64,000 bases of DNA from Bremerella sp. JC817 (GCF_040718835.1 NZ_JBFEFG010000266.1:62001-126000), one strand, 5' to 3'. Positions 8,726 to 18,416 are shown, numbered from the stretch's first letter. The notes: generated by a model not told the origin, from the letters alone. Made by a program: numbers and translations.

Positions 8726-9577
8726 ATGTGGCAGATCGCCGCGTCCGTCGGAAGTTATGAGAGTGGAGCGGTAAACCATGCCACCGATGTGAAAACGGTT
8801 CAGCGGATGCTGACCGATATTGCTCGAAAGCTGAACGTGCCGGCCTTCAACCCAGGCGGCGTCGACGGTTTGATTGCTCGGGTCGCTTCTCAGTCGAGTA
8901 CCGTCAAGGCGATCACGCAGTTTCAGGTTCGCCGCGTCGGCCTGGCCCAGGCCGATCAACGCATCGACGTCGGCGGCAAGACCTGGAAGGCGATGATCGC
9001 CGTCGTCGGTGCCGCCGCGCCTCCACCACCGAGAGCGATTGCCGGAGCGATCACGTTGACCGTGCAGCACGGCAACAAGTTCCCGCAGAAGACCAAACGC
9101 CAGGGAAGCGTGGCACCAACGTATGGCGGCACTTACGAGTCGAGCTTTGTCTTGTCTGGCGGGATTATCGGGACCTTTCGCGGATCGATCTGGCCCGACG
9201 ATATGACGATCAAAGGGCACGTGATCGACGGCACCTACCCGCTGCATATCGGCTTTCATAAAGGTGGCAACAAAGCGAAGCAAACCGCAGCCGACCTGGT
9301 AGTGAAAGAGCAGGGAGTTCGGCCAGGTCTGTTGGTGAATGCGCGAAGTTCGGTCCCGGTGAAAAGCGATAACCCGGGCAAGACGATCTCTTCCGGAATC
9401 AACGTGCACAATGGTTTCTATAGTGCTCGGTTCTCGGATGGTTGTCTGACGTTGCATCCCAACGACTGGCAAAGGTTCATGCAGATCTTCATCGATGGCT
9501 TTCCCGACATCAACGATTGGCACACGCTGGGTAACAACACCGGCAAACGGATCGGCCAACTGATCGTCAAACCGTAA
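8726..9577 (+). CDS. Peptidoglycan-binding protein with LD-transpeptidase-like catalytic motif
   Basis: 283 residues from the ATG at 8726, with GAGGA (8713-8717) eight bases upstream. Residues 15-92 look like a peptidoglycan-binding domain ('DVKTVQRMLTDIARKLN', 'TVKAITQFQ'). A proline-rich linker (about 97-103) follows. The C-terminal half has 'GINVHNGFYSARFSDGCLTL' with His228, Ser237 and Cys240, resembling the H...[ST]xGC active site of YkuD-like LD-transpeptidases, but with Asp where His is usual and a shorter spacing. No obvious signal peptide is seen, so export is unclear. A terminator follows. The fold assignment is moderately secure and the activity is not. Confidence 0.6.
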   Translation: MWQIAASVGSYESGAVNHATDVKTVQRMLTDIARKLNVPAFNPGGVDGLIARVASQSSTVKAITQFQVRRVGLAQADQRIDVGGKTWKAMIAVVGAAAPPPPRAIAGAITLTVQHGNKFPQKTKRQGSVAPTYGGTYESSFVLSGGIIGTFRGSIWPDDMTIKGHVIDGTYPLHIGFHKGGNKAKQTAADLVVKEQGVRPGLLVNARSSVPVKSDNPGKTISSGINVHNGFYSARFSDGCLTLHPNDWQRFMQIFIDGFPDINDWHTLGNNTGKRIGQLIVKP

Positions 9578-9614
9578 CGTAGGATGGCTCTTCGAGCGGA
9601 CAGAAACGAGAAAC

Positions 9615-9655
9615 AAAAAAGGTTGGCTGCGAAGTTCCTCGCGGCCAACCTTTTT
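9615..9655. terminator. Bidirectional intrinsic terminator
   Basis: GGTTGGC-GCGA pairs with TCGC-GCCAACC, flanked by AAAAAA on the left and TTTTT on the right. It can serve both the plus-strand gene ending at 9577 and the minus-strand gene ending at 9691. Confidence 0.88.
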
Positions 9656-9690
9656 CAATTGTGGCGATCCGTGTGATCTGACGTTTGAAG

Positions 9691-11964
9691 TTAAGGCTTC
9701 GTCGGATCAGACCACGGAGCGTCTTCCGATGTGTTCTCTGGCGTCGACCAGGGAGCATCCTCTTCGCTCTTTTCGGTCTTCGATTTTTCGCCGTCGACCC
9801 CGCCGGAAAGTTCGGGTGGCGGCTTCAATTCGCCTGGGATTAAACCGCGCGTAGTGATCTGGGTCGTACCGAGGCCGCGACGATAGTCTTTGTGAATCAC
9901 GCGTGCCGGGATGTCGGCCCGCGAGAAGAAACTAACGCTGGGGACTTCCCACTTGTTGACGATATCTTGAATTGACGCGTCGCCAAAGATCGTGAAGCGA
10001 TCGGGCAAACCCCCACCCATGCCGCTGCTCCAAAGCACTTCTGGACCACGTACCAATTTAAGTGAATACTCGTTGGGGGTGTACGTGACCGACTCGGTTC
10101 CTTGGGATCGGTTGAAGTGATCGACGATTTCGTAGGTGGCCGACTGGGTCTTACCCCGCTTCATATCGGCGTACATGACCACGGTTGGATTGTCGTTGTC
10201 GAGGATCCAATTGTTCTTCTCGATCTTCTCGACCAGGCTAAAATAAACGTCGCGATTCAAGTCGTCGCCGCAGCGAACTTCCAGACGGACATGCTCGCCT
10301 GGCTTGATGACTTCCAGGTCTTCCCGGTCGATGGCACCGAACACTTCGGCCACCTTCGGGCCAGGCAGTTTGACGTTACCAACGGCGAGACCTTCATTAC
10401 GGTTGTTATCGCGAACCGAGGCACCATACACGAGGTGGTCGTTCACCACGTGCACCAGCGGACGTTCCCCGTTGCCATGTTTGGTGGTGTGCTCGAACTG
10501 GTAGCTCCAGACGACTACTCGCTGCGGAATACTGAACAGCAGCATCTCGCGATTCGTCTTCACCATCAGCTTGTCGGTCCCCAGCCAGAACATGCTGTCG
10601 ACCCAGGCCCGGCCGATGTCGTCGGCGTGGTAATAGGTTGGCTCGCTGTTGGCGTCGGTCAGATCCCACACGGCCAGCTGGTTGCGATCGAGCACGGCGG
10701 CACGCTTGCCATCTTCGCTAATGGCGACTGCTTTGGCTCCGTTCGGTGCGGGAAGCGACGTCAGCATGACGCCGGTCGTTGGGTCGAATACGCGGATACT
10801 GCTTTGATCGGGCAGAAACGCATAACGCTTACCACCGCTGAACGACGGAAGCGAGTCACTTCGCGATTCCTGGCGAAGGCGATATGCGATCGATTTTTCG
10901 TCAACGTTCCAGGCAACATATTCTGACTTGTTCCAACGCTGCAGCACGATCTGGCCGTCAATAATTTTGGCCCAAGGATTGTCCCAGCTTCGTTCGTCGG
11001 GATAAGCCTCCCAACGGGCGACCGGTTTAACGATCTCGTCGGTGGGCAGCACTTCCCAGATCGCCAGAGCAATCTTCTTGTCGTTGTTGGCGTTGCCGCC
11101 GTCGACAAAGCTGTAGGTCAACAGGCGATGCGAAGGTGGATGATAGTCCAGCACGTACTCGTCGGGTGGCAGCTTCTGCTGGTTGATGATCTTGCGGTCG
11201 GCGATCGAAACCCAGAGCAGTCGCGTGAAAGGGTCGACTTTACTGTGCGACCAGCGCGGATGGCATTCACCCGAGGCGAGCACCAGCGATTCTGGTCCAC
11301 CCACCGGAATGATCACGCCGAACTCTTCGCCATCGAAGCCATCGCCAATGCGACCGAAAGCGGTGCCCCCTTCTTTGAGTTGAAGGTAAGGTGGGATCGG
11401 ATCTGGCAGCAGCGCGATGCGTCCACCGTTGGCCTGCAACGCCAAAGCGAAGCGAGCCCCTTCAACGTCGCCGTAGTTTTCCATCGGCAGGTTTTCAGGG
11501 GTCGGCGCGGCAGCGCCACCCAGTTCGCGGCGCATCCGTTCGATATAACTCTGGTCCGATTCGCTTAGCTTCGAGATCGGAACTTCCAACTCGGTCATAT
11601 CTTCTTTGCGGATCTTCAGCGTATCGCCGTAAACGCCCAGCGGAGCGGCCATCACTTTGAACGAACCGGTGGCATCGGTCCAGTTGCGAGCCGGACCAAT
11701 CGCACCATCTTCGTAAGCGAAACGAACCGCGCGCGGATTGTAGACTTCGCGTCGCAGGCTGCCAAACCTGGCTGTTTCGATCTGAAGCTCGCCTCGGCGA
11801 TTGACGCCGGTGACGGTGCCGTTATTCCATTCTTTCCCGAAGTCGTCCCATACCTGGACGACATCCCCCACTTTGAATTTGCCAGCTTCTGCCAGACATG
11901 GGAGTCCTAGCAGGAGCAAGAGAGGGATAAGCAACCAGGCCCGTTTCCGATGTTCGAAAGTCAT
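9691..11964 (-). CDS. Secreted SHD1 (SLA1 homology)-domain protein with WD/propeller-like region
   Basis: 757 residues from the ATG at 11964, which has GGTGAG just upstream and opens a clear signal peptide ('WLLIPLLLLLGLPCLAEA'); an alternative ATG lies 12 bases earlier. Mature residues about 25-85 resemble a Tudor/SH3-like 'VGDVVQVWDDFGKEW..GTVTGV' module. Then comes 'WTDATGSFKVMAAPLGVYGDTL..LEVPISKLSESDQ', a textbook SHD1 domain (about 93-150). The middle contains propeller-like repeats ('GAKAVAISEDGKRAAVLD'), and the C-terminus is acidic and proline-rich. SHD1 proteins are abundant in planctomycetes with unknown roles. The gene is flanked by terminators and appears monocistronic. Confidence 0.8.
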   Translation of the reverse strand: MTFEHRKRAWLLIPLLLLLGLPCLAEAGKFKVGDVVQVWDDFGKEWNNGTVTGVNRRGELQIETARFGSLRREVYNPRAVRFAYEDGAIGPARNWTDATGSFKVMAAPLGVYGDTLKIRKEDMTELEVPISKLSESDQSYIERMRRELGGAAAPTPENLPMENYGDVEGARFALALQANGGRIALLPDPIPPYLQLKEGGTAFGRIGDGFDGEEFGVIIPVGGPESLVLASGECHPRWSHSKVDPFTRLLWVSIADRKIINQQKLPPDEYVLDYHPPSHRLLTYSFVDGGNANNDKKIALAIWEVLPTDEIVKPVARWEAYPDERSWDNPWAKIIDGQIVLQRWNKSEYVAWNVDEKSIAYRLRQESRSDSLPSFSGGKRYAFLPDQSSIRVFDPTTGVMLTSLPAPNGAKAVAISEDGKRAAVLDRNQLAVWDLTDANSEPTYYHADDIGRAWVDSMFWLGTDKLMVKTNREMLLFSIPQRVVVWSYQFEHTTKHGNGERPLVHVVNDHLVYGASVRDNNRNEGLAVGNVKLPGPKVAEVFGAIDREDLEVIKPGEHVRLEVRCGDDLNRDVYFSLVEKIEKNNWILDNDNPTVVMYADMKRGKTQSATYEIVDHFNRSQGTESVTYTPNEYSLKLVRGPEVLWSSGMGGGLPDRFTIFGDASIQDIVNKWEVPSVSFFSRADIPARVIHKDYRRGLGTTQITTRGLIPGELKPPPELSGGVDGEKSKTEKSEEDAPWSTPENTSEDAPWSDPTKP

Positions 11965-12204
11965 AAGGCTCACCATGCCCCAATCGCAAGAGATCGAGAG
12001 GATAAATAAATGAGACAAATCGTGGTGCTGATGAAGGATGTGGCGTGCGGGTTCACCACGCCGGATGGCCCCTCGCCCCAGCTCTATGTCGGAGCCGTTG
12101 GGGGGTAAGTTGCCAGCCGGAAGCATCTATTATGGCAAGCGAGATGGGCCGTGTCAGGTCGAATTCCGATGAATTGATGCAAGCGTCATCCCTTTTTCGC
12201 GCAA

Positions 12205-12235
12205 TAAAAAAAGGACCTGGAATCCAGGTCCTTTT
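12205..12235 (-). terminator. Intrinsic terminator of glgP
   Basis: AAAAGGACCTGG and CCAGGTCCTTTT form a perfect hairpin with a short loop, and the minus strand ends in a run of eight T. It lies 33 bases after the glgP stop. Confidence 0.85.
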
Positions 12236-12267
12236 CGTTGTTCACACAAGCTTTTCAGGGCAGATGA

Positions 12268-14463
12268 CTAGGTAGGCATCTGGCTGCTGAGACCACCGGC
12301 CGCTGGCACGTAGCACAGCTTGGTGTAGTCGGCGACCATGCGGTGTGCGCTGAATCGCCAGGCCAGGGTGCTGATGCTGTACATCATGCGTTTGATCCAG
12401 TCGCGTGGCAGACCATCGACGTCGCGGTCGTAGTACAGCGGAATGACTTCGTTTTCGAGCACCTTGTAAAGGTCCTCGGCGTCACGGGCATCCTGCTTGG
12501 CGGTATCGGTGTGGGTACGACCGGTACCGATGGCGAAGCCGTTACGGCCGTCGTAAGCTTCCGCCCACCAACCGTCGAGGATCGAGCAGTTCAAGCCGCC
12601 GTTGAGGACGACCTTTTGGCCCGAGGTACCCGAAGCTTCCAGAGGCTGACGTGGGTTGTTCAACCAAACGTCGACACCTTGAATCATGTGGCGGCAAACG
12701 TTGATGTCGTAGTCTTCAATGAAGACAATTTTGTCGCGGAACTGCGGATCGTGACGCAGGTTCTGGATCTTCTTGATCTTCGCCTTGCCTGGCTCGTCTT
12801 TCGGGTGAGCCTTACCAGCGAAGATGAACTGAACCGGACGCTTGGGATCGCTCATCATTTCGACAAGGCGATCGACGTCGGTCATGAACAAGTCGGCTCG
12901 TTTGTAAGTGGCGAAACGACGTGCGAACCCGATCGTCAGGACGTTCGGATCCAGCACGGTTCGTGCTCGTTCCACTGCATCATCGCTTTCACCTCGGCGA
13001 CGACACTGGCGCGAGATACGACGACGAACGAACTGCAGCAGCAGGTTCTTCAGCGTGGCGTGGGTTTCCCACAGTTCGCCAGGATCGACTTCATGGATGA
13101 ACTGCCAGGCATCTGGCTCGCCCATGTGGTGATACCAACCACTTGGGAAGTGGCGATCGTAAAGCTGTTGCATCTGCCAGGCGATCCACGATGGAATGTG
13201 AACGCCGTTGGTGATGTGCCCGATCGGAATTTCTTCTTCGACACGCCATGGCCAGAGGTGAGCCCACATGCTGCGGGAAACGTGTCCGTGCAGTTGGCTC
13301 ACGGCGTTGGCACGACGCGAAGCCTTCAAGCCGAGCACCGTCATGCAGAACGTTTCGTGCTGATTGTTGGTGTCGACACGGCCCAAGCCCATCAACTGCT
13401 CGTGCGAGATGCTGATCGACTCTCGGAGGTGTCCGAGGTGTTCTTCGATCAGCCCGGCGTCGAAGCGGTCGTGACCGGCTGGAACCGGAGTGTGCGTGGT
13501 GAAGACCGTTCGCTTGGCAACTTCGCGAAGTGCGTCGTCGAAGCTCATGCCATCTTCGTGCATGTGATCTCGAACGGCTTCTAGCGTGGCGAATGCGCTG
13601 TGGCCTTCGTTCAGGTGATACACGCCAGGGGTGATGCCCAATGCCTTCAAAGCCTTGATACCACCAACGCCGAGCACCATTTCCTGACGGATACGGGTAC
13701 GTTCGTCGCCACCATACAGACGGCTGGTCAGTTCGCGATCTTCCGGGCTGTTGCCATCGACATCGCAATCCAGCAGGAACAGTGGCACGCGACCGACGTT
13801 CATCTGCCAAACCTTGGCCAGCAGCTTGCCACCCTTCAGTTCGACGGTGACGGTGATCGGCTTGCCTTCAGGATCGACGGCATGCTTCATCGGAAGGTTC
13901 TCGACTTTGGTGTCTTGATACTCTTCCATCTGATAGCCTTCTTCGTTCAGGTGCTGCTTGAAGTAGCCCTGATCGTAGAAGAGGCCGATCGCCACCAGCG
14001 GCACGCCCAGGCCACTGGCACTCTTGATATGGTCGCCCGACAAAACGCCGAGACCGCCTGAGTAGATCTGAATCGATTCGTGGATACCGAATTCGGCCGA
14101 GAAGTAAGCGACCGGCTTCGATCCGAGCACGCCGGCATGGGTATCGGCCCATGGCGTGCTGCTGGACATGTATTCCTTCAACCGACGATAGGCGTGGTTG
14201 ATACGGCTGTAGAGCACCATTTCGGCGACACGTGTTTCCAGCCGGTCTGGCGTAAATTCTCGTAGCAGAGCGATCGGGTTGTGGTCGAGTTGACGCCAAC
14301 GGATCGGGTCGAGATCGCGGAACAAGTTGAAGACGTCGGGCTGCCAAGTCCACCACAAGTTGTTGGCCAATGCCATGCACTTCTCGTGCAACTTTTCAGC
14401 GGAGAGTTCGACAGGTGCCGTTACGTTTTCGTCTTCAGTTCTTGTCATTTCAGCCTGGCTCAT
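12268..14463 (-). CDS. glgP: Alpha-glucan (glycogen/maltodextrin) phosphorylase, GT35
   Basis: 731 residues from the ATG at 14463, preceded by AGGTGA at a six-base spacing; a GTG at 14472 is an alternative. The N-terminus has the DUF3417 segment ('MALANNLWWTWQPDVFNLFRDLDP') typical of the shorter bacterial/archaeal phosphorylase branch. Key blocks are 'YFSAEFGIHESIQIYSGGLGVLSGDHIK', 'FTTHTPVPAGHDRF', 'ITNGVHIPSWI', 'IGFARRFATYKRADL' and the PLP-lysine region 'EASGTSGQKVVLNGGLN'. It releases glucose-1-phosphate from alpha-1,4-glucans in the cytoplasm. The usual SGMK of this branch is SGQK here; the lysine is kept. It is monocistronic, ending at a perfect terminator. Confidence 0.95.
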   Translation of the reverse strand: MSQAEMTRTEDENVTAPVELSAEKLHEKCMALANNLWWTWQPDVFNLFRDLDPIRWRQLDHNPIALLREFTPDRLETRVAEMVLYSRINHAYRRLKEYMSSSTPWADTHAGVLGSKPVAYFSAEFGIHESIQIYSGGLGVLSGDHIKSASGLGVPLVAIGLFYDQGYFKQHLNEEGYQMEEYQDTKVENLPMKHAVDPEGKPITVTVELKGGKLLAKVWQMNVGRVPLFLLDCDVDGNSPEDRELTSRLYGGDERTRIRQEMVLGVGGIKALKALGITPGVYHLNEGHSAFATLEAVRDHMHEDGMSFDDALREVAKRTVFTTHTPVPAGHDRFDAGLIEEHLGHLRESISISHEQLMGLGRVDTNNQHETFCMTVLGLKASRRANAVSQLHGHVSRSMWAHLWPWRVEEEIPIGHITNGVHIPSWIAWQMQQLYDRHFPSGWYHHMGEPDAWQFIHEVDPGELWETHATLKNLLLQFVRRRISRQCRRRGESDDAVERARTVLDPNVLTIGFARRFATYKRADLFMTDVDRLVEMMSDPKRPVQFIFAGKAHPKDEPGKAKIKKIQNLRHDPQFRDKIVFIEDYDINVCRHMIQGVDVWLNNPRQPLEASGTSGQKVVLNGGLNCSILDGWWAEAYDGRNGFAIGTGRTHTDTAKQDARDAEDLYKVLENEVIPLYYDRDVDGLPRDWIKRMMYSISTLAWRFSAHRMVADYTKLCYVPAAGGLSSQMPT

Positions 14464-15130
14464 CGCGGTCACCTAACGGGTATGAAAATACAAGGTCTTC
14501 AGGTTCGATGCACACTGGCAATGTAGCGAGTTGAAAACCAACACGCGACCCCTGCATGCGATTGCAAAGGAGTCTTTATCGGAGGAAATCGATGCCAGCA
14601 TCCGAATTCCATCGTTCGTGATCCATCATTCTCTTCGCAGCTTGCCAGCTTGGCGTAGCTTACGGCGAGAGTCGATTCTGTGGGAAGGCCAACTTGAACA
14701 GGGAGCAGCCTTTACCATCCTCCTGATGCATTGCCAACGACGCGGTTCGCGTCGCACTAAGGGATTAACCAATAAGGCATTGCCAAGTCAAATCGAGACG
14801 GCATCGCTTAGGCTAAAACGATGCGTCCATGAGCGGAACAGCAGGGTACGAATTTGCGTGATAGAGTTGTGGGCCTGACGGATGCCTCTCAGGGACTAAG
14901 CGTTGGGCGGCGATCACCCACCAATGAACAGGAGTTTTATGCGTGCGTTAACCGACGACTTGGGCGTGATTTCTTTCCAGAAGCACCATCCTTAACGACG
15001 GCTAACTTGTTATTGTGGGGGCGATTGAAATGATGAAGTGAGCAATGATCGGGAAGAAACTTTCTCGAAGCAAACTGGGTGCCAAGCTGCCAGCATTGCT
15101 GTCTTAGCCGTGAACGAGGGGAACTATCAA
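14464..15130. other. Non-coding stretch between divergent genes
   Basis: About 670 bases with no convincing gene. Two tiny frames have ribosome-site-like sequences: 14591 (9 codons, after GGAGGA) and 14939-14995 (18 codons, after AGGAG). Both are too short to call as genes. Promoters for glgP and the acyl-CoA dehydrogenase-like gene should lie here. Confidence 0.5.
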
Positions 15131-16210
15131 ATGTCGTCTAACGAAATCATCACACCCAATTCACCTAATCTTGAGGCACTTTGCGCGCAGCTACGTCAAT
15201 TAGCCAATTTCCTGCCTACGGCCCATGACTGGCCCCACGAGCAGCTACAAATTTGTGCACGCATGGGTGTCTTCCGCTGGTTCGTCGCTCAAGAGGATGG
15301 CGGTCTCGGGTGGTCGCCCGAGGATGTTGTCCGCGGATACCTCGAGTTGTCGGCCGGCTGTCTCACGACAACCTTCGTCATTACGCAGCGAACAGGGGCG
15401 TGTCGGCGAATCGCCAGCAGCGAGAACAGCGGTCTCAAGCGGATGCTGCTGCCGGGGCTGCTTTCCGGTAAAACGTTCGCAACCGTGGGTATCTCGCACC
15501 TGACCACCAGTCGGCAGCATCTTGGTAAGCCCGCTTTACTGGCCAAGGAAGTCGATGGAGGCTTCGTGCTGGATGGTTTCAGCCCTTGGGTGACTGGTGC
15601 CAAGAAGGCGGACACTTTAGTCATCGGTGCCACGCTGGAAGATGGTCGGCAGTTGCTGATGGCGATTCCAGCGAAAGGGATTGGGATCAAATTGGGGGAC
15701 CCGGCCGAGCTGGTTGGACTTTCTGCGAGCCAGACCGGACCGGTTCAGTTCGAACAAGTCTTCTGCCCGACCGAATGGGTCTTGGATGGACCGCGTGAAG
15801 ACGTCATGAAAAAAGGAAAGGGTGCCAACACCGGGGGCCTGGAAACATCGACACTTGCCGTGGGGCTTTCTCTGGCAGCGTATCGTTTTCTGGCCGAGCA
15901 ACGCGAGAAACGGGTCGAGTTCGCCGAACCCACCGAGCACTTCGAGGCAGAACTCGAGTCGCTGAAGAACGATTTGATTGCGGCCGCTTCTGGCGACGAT
16001 CAATGCGACCCGCTTCAGATTCGATCGCGAGCGAACAGCCTTGTTCTGCGGATTACCCAAGCCGCCCTCAGCTCTGCCAAAGGGGCAGGCTACATGGCAA
16101 ATCATCCCGTGGGACGGTGGTGCCGCGAAGCATTGTTCTTCCTGGTTTGGAGTTGCCCGAGCAACGTGCTGTCTGCGAATTTGTGCGAACTTGCTAGAAT
16201 CGAGGAATGA
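15131..16210 (+). CDS. Acyl-CoA dehydrogenase-like flavoprotein
   Basis: 359 residues from the ATG at 15131, with GAGGGG (15116-15121) upstream; a longer frame from 15038 lacks a ribosome site and family similarity. The N-terminal helical region ('ARMGVFRWFVAQEDGGLGWSPEDVVRGYLELSAG') and the middle beta domain ('ATVGISHLTTSRQHLG', 'GFVLDGFSPWVTGAKKADTLVIGATL') follow the acyl-CoA dehydrogenase plan, including the WVTGA segment for the flavin/substrate. The C-terminal helical domain is short and I cannot place the catalytic Glu. It is a probable FAD-dependent dehydrogenase or monooxygenase-like member with unknown substrate. The next gene, cysC, begins 71 bases downstream. Confidence 0.8.
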   Translation: MSSNEIITPNSPNLEALCAQLRQLANFLPTAHDWPHEQLQICARMGVFRWFVAQEDGGLGWSPEDVVRGYLELSAGCLTTTFVITQRTGACRRIASSENSGLKRMLLPGLLSGKTFATVGISHLTTSRQHLGKPALLAKEVDGGFVLDGFSPWVTGAKKADTLVIGATLEDGRQLLMAIPAKGIGIKLGDPAELVGLSASQTGPVQFEQVFCPTEWVLDGPREDVMKKGKGANTGGLETSTLAVGLSLAAYRFLAEQREKRVEFAEPTEHFEAELESLKNDLIAAASGDDQCDPLQIRSRANSLVLRITQAALSSAKGAGYMANHPVGRWCREALFFLVWSCPSNVLSANLCELARIEE

Positions 16211-16281
16211 GCGTTTACTCCTGAAGAGTCAGGACGAATCTGGCTCTAGCTTTCCCATCTCCCCCCAATCGTGACGCATCC

Positions 16282-16950
16282 ATGGAAAAAGTTGAAATCA
16301 CCTGGCACGATCACCACGTTTCCCGAGCCGATCGAGAAAAGCTGAACGGACATGGTGGCGGTGTGATTTGGTTTACTGGGCTGAGTGGTAGCGGCAAAAG
16401 TACCGTGGCCAACGCAGTCGATGGCAAGTTGAATGCGATGGGCATCCATACCTTTCTGCTGGATGGCGATAATGTACGGCATGGGTTGAACGCGAGCCCC
16501 GAGATCCTCGAGAAGAAATATCCGCCCCATCTGGCGAAACGCTTTGGCTTGGGGTTCGGCGCTGAAGATCGTTCCGAGAACATTCGCCGGATTGGCGAGG
16601 TTTCCAACTTGTTCTGCCAGGCTGGGGTATTGGTGCTGACCGCGTTTGTCAGTCCCTATCGCCTCGATCGCCTGCAAGTCCGTCGGATTGTCGAGGGGAG
16701 CGGAAGCAGTGGTGACTTCATCGAGGTCTACGTCGATACGCCGCTGGATGTCTGCGAGCAGCGAGATCCGAAGGGGCTTTATAAGAAGGCTCGCGCTGGC
16801 TTGTTGAAAGGGATGACTGGCATCGACGACCCGTACGAGAATCCGGTCAATCCAGAAGTGCATTTGCAGGGTGGTGATTTCACCGTCGCGAAGTTAGCTG
16901 ATCAGGTCATTGCTCATTTGCGCCGAGTGGGGAAGATCCCGGCGGAATAG
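16282..16950 (+). CDS. cysC: Adenylylsulfate (APS) kinase
   Basis: 222 residues. The P-loop 'GLSGSGKST' is near residue 34. '[13 protein letters not shown]' (substrate site), '[16 protein letters not shown]' (APS-binding Arg/Asn) and '[13 protein letters not shown]' follow, then '[25 protein letters not shown]' and '[14 protein letters not shown]', all classic APS kinase blocks. It phosphorylates APS to PAPS in the cytoplasm. No CysD/CysN sulfurylase gene is adjacent, so it is a stand-alone kinase; PAPS may serve sulfation (planctomycetes are rich in sulfatases) or assimilation. The link to sulfation is inference. Confidence 0.95.
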   Translation: MEKVEITWHDHHVSRADREKLNGHGGGVIWFTGLSGSGKSTVANAVDGKLNAMGIHTFLLDGDNVRHGLNASPEILEKKYPPHLAKRFGLGFGAEDRSENIRRIGEVSNLFCQAGVLVLTAFVSPYRLDRLQVRRIVEGSGSSGDFIEVYVDTPLDVCEQRDPKGLYKKARAGLLKGMTGIDDPYENPVNPEVHLQGGDFTVAKLADQVIAHLRRVGKIPAE

Positions 16951-17112
16951 CTTGACCATTTCTTGCCCTAGTCCTACAACTAATGGGGTGGATCGCTGCC
17001 TTTGAGGAACTCAGCGCGACGGATTTGCTGCAGCGATCGATTCACGCTTCTCTCTTTTTTTCGCCTGCCCAGGGTATCCCTGCCCATGGAATGGTCGCAT
17101 GAGGATTTACGG

Positions 17113-17343
17113 ATGATCAGTTCCTCGATGAAAGATATACGCTCGCGCGTGGCCACGGCTCTGGCCGCAAGTTCAATCCCCCGCCTCCGCTTCATCGTTG
17201 TGGAACTTGAGGACAATACGGTTTGCTTACGGGGGGATGTGACTTCCTTCTATCAGAAGCAGATCGCGCAGGAAGTGGTCCGTTCCATCGATAGCGAAGT
17301 CGACGTGCGAAACGATCTGCGTGTCGACGAGCCAGCCAACTAA
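17113..17343 (+). CDS. Small BON-domain protein
   Basis: 77 residues from the ATG at 17113, with GAGGA (17101-17105) seven bases upstream; upstream in-frame ATGs (17002, 17086) lack a ribosome site. 'LEDNTVCLRGDVTSFYQKQIAQEVVRSI..EVDVRNDLRV' is a single BON domain, the small alpha/beta module found in OsmY-type and secretin-associated proteins and thought to bind phospholipid or protein surfaces. There is no signal peptide, so it is probably cytoplasmic. Its last four bases overlap the convergent heptosyltransferase gene. Confidence 0.75.
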   Translation: MISSSMKDIRSRVATALAASSIPRLRFIVVELEDNTVCLRGDVTSFYQKQIAQEVVRSIDSEVDVRNDLRVDEPAN

Positions 17344-18407
17344 GCGGCCTGAGAACGATCGGTTTGCCAGTCTAGCTGACGCGTCGCCGCGTTCAGTACG
17401 TGATCGACTGCCAGGTCTCGCATGCAGCGATGGTGCTTCAAAGGGCACTCTCGCTTAGCGCAGGGGCTGCACTCGGCACCGGCTGAAAGAATCAATTCGT
17501 TCGGGTTGTAGTTCTCGGCCCATCGCGGATCGGTCGGACCGAAGATCGCCACTGAAGGAACATTGAACGCTGCTGCGAAATGGCGAGGGCCTGAATCGGT
17601 GGTGATCATCAGCGAGGCATGACGAATCACGGCCTTGCTTAAACCAATCGTGGGCGTGTGTGCGGCCAGGCTACGGACCGCCGGATGGTTCACTTCCCGT
17701 TCGATGGCCGCGACCGCTTCGCGTTCGCTGGGGCCACAAATCATCAGCACGGCATTTCTTTTGTCGGCAACCAGACGCTTGGCAAGCTGTTGATAATATT
17801 CCACCGGCCAATGTTTCGCTCCGCCGTACGCGCCGCCAGTATTGAAGACGATCACTCGTCGATCGAAGAAGTGGAAGTCTCGCCAAATCTTGCGAGCGGT
17901 CGAATCATCTTGCGGCGTGGTGCCGAGTTCGCAGTTTCGCGATCGAACTTCATAGCCAGCTAGTTCTGCGAGCGCGACGTAGTAATCGACCGCGGAAATA
18001 GGGACGCGTTTACCATCGACGGCCGGCGGAAGAAGGCTATGCGTCAGCAAAGGACCTCGGCCGTAGCGGCGGTAACCGACACGTTCTTTCGCGCCACCCA
18101 GCCAGGCAAGACCGGCCGAGCTCAGCGAGTTGGGTAGCAAAATAGCCTGATCGAAACGTTGCTGTCGAAACCGCTTTACAACGCTCCAGAAGCGTTGCTT
18201 CGGATCGTCCGCCTTCTTGGCCCACAGGATGGTATCGTCGAGGAAGTCCGTGCCTTCCAATACCTTGGCCACGTAGGGACGCATGATCCCGACCAGGCGA
18301 TCGCCACGTGTCAGGCCTTGGCGAATGGCACGCAGCGTGGGCGTAGCCATGACGACGTCGCCAATCCAGTTGGGAAGAACGACTGCGATATTTCGGATAC
18401 CAGGCAT
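17340..18407 (-). CDS. waaF: ADP-heptose:LPS heptosyltransferase (WaaF-like, GT9)
   Basis: 355 residues. The N-terminus 'IRNIAVVLPNWIGDVVMATPTLRAIRQ' is the canonical GT9 start; 'FNTGGAYGGAKHWPVEYYQQLAKRL' and 'DSGPRHFAAAFNVPSVAIFGPTDPRW' are the ADP-heptose-binding blocks, and the C-terminus keeps 'CSPCAKRECPLKHHRCM'. It transfers heptose to the inner core of LPS at the cytoplasmic face of the inner membrane. It lies nine bases downstream of hldE, which makes the ADP-heptose donor, so substrate synthesis and transfer are co-expressed. Confidence 0.92.
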   Translation of the reverse strand: MPGIRNIAVVLPNWIGDVVMATPTLRAIRQGLTRGDRLVGIMRPYVAKVLEGTDFLDDTILWAKKADDPKQRFWSVVKRFRQQRFDQAILLPNSLSSAGLAWLGGAKERVGYRRYGRGPLLTHSLLPPAVDGKRVPISAVDYYVALAELAGYEVRSRNCELGTTPQDDSTARKIWRDFHFFDRRVIVFNTGGAYGGAKHWPVEYYQQLAKRLVADKRNAVLMICGPSEREAVAAIEREVNHPAVRSLAAHTPTIGLSKAVIRHASLMITTDSGPRHFAAAFNVPSVAIFGPTDPRWAENYNPNELILSAGAECSPCAKRECPLKHHRCMRDLAVDHVLNAATRQLDWQTDRSQAA

Positions 18408-18416
18408 GAGCTGTCC

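Noticed and set aside
12343..13584. 413-codon plus-strand open frame
   Set aside because: It is antisense to glgP, whose catalytic blocks span this region.
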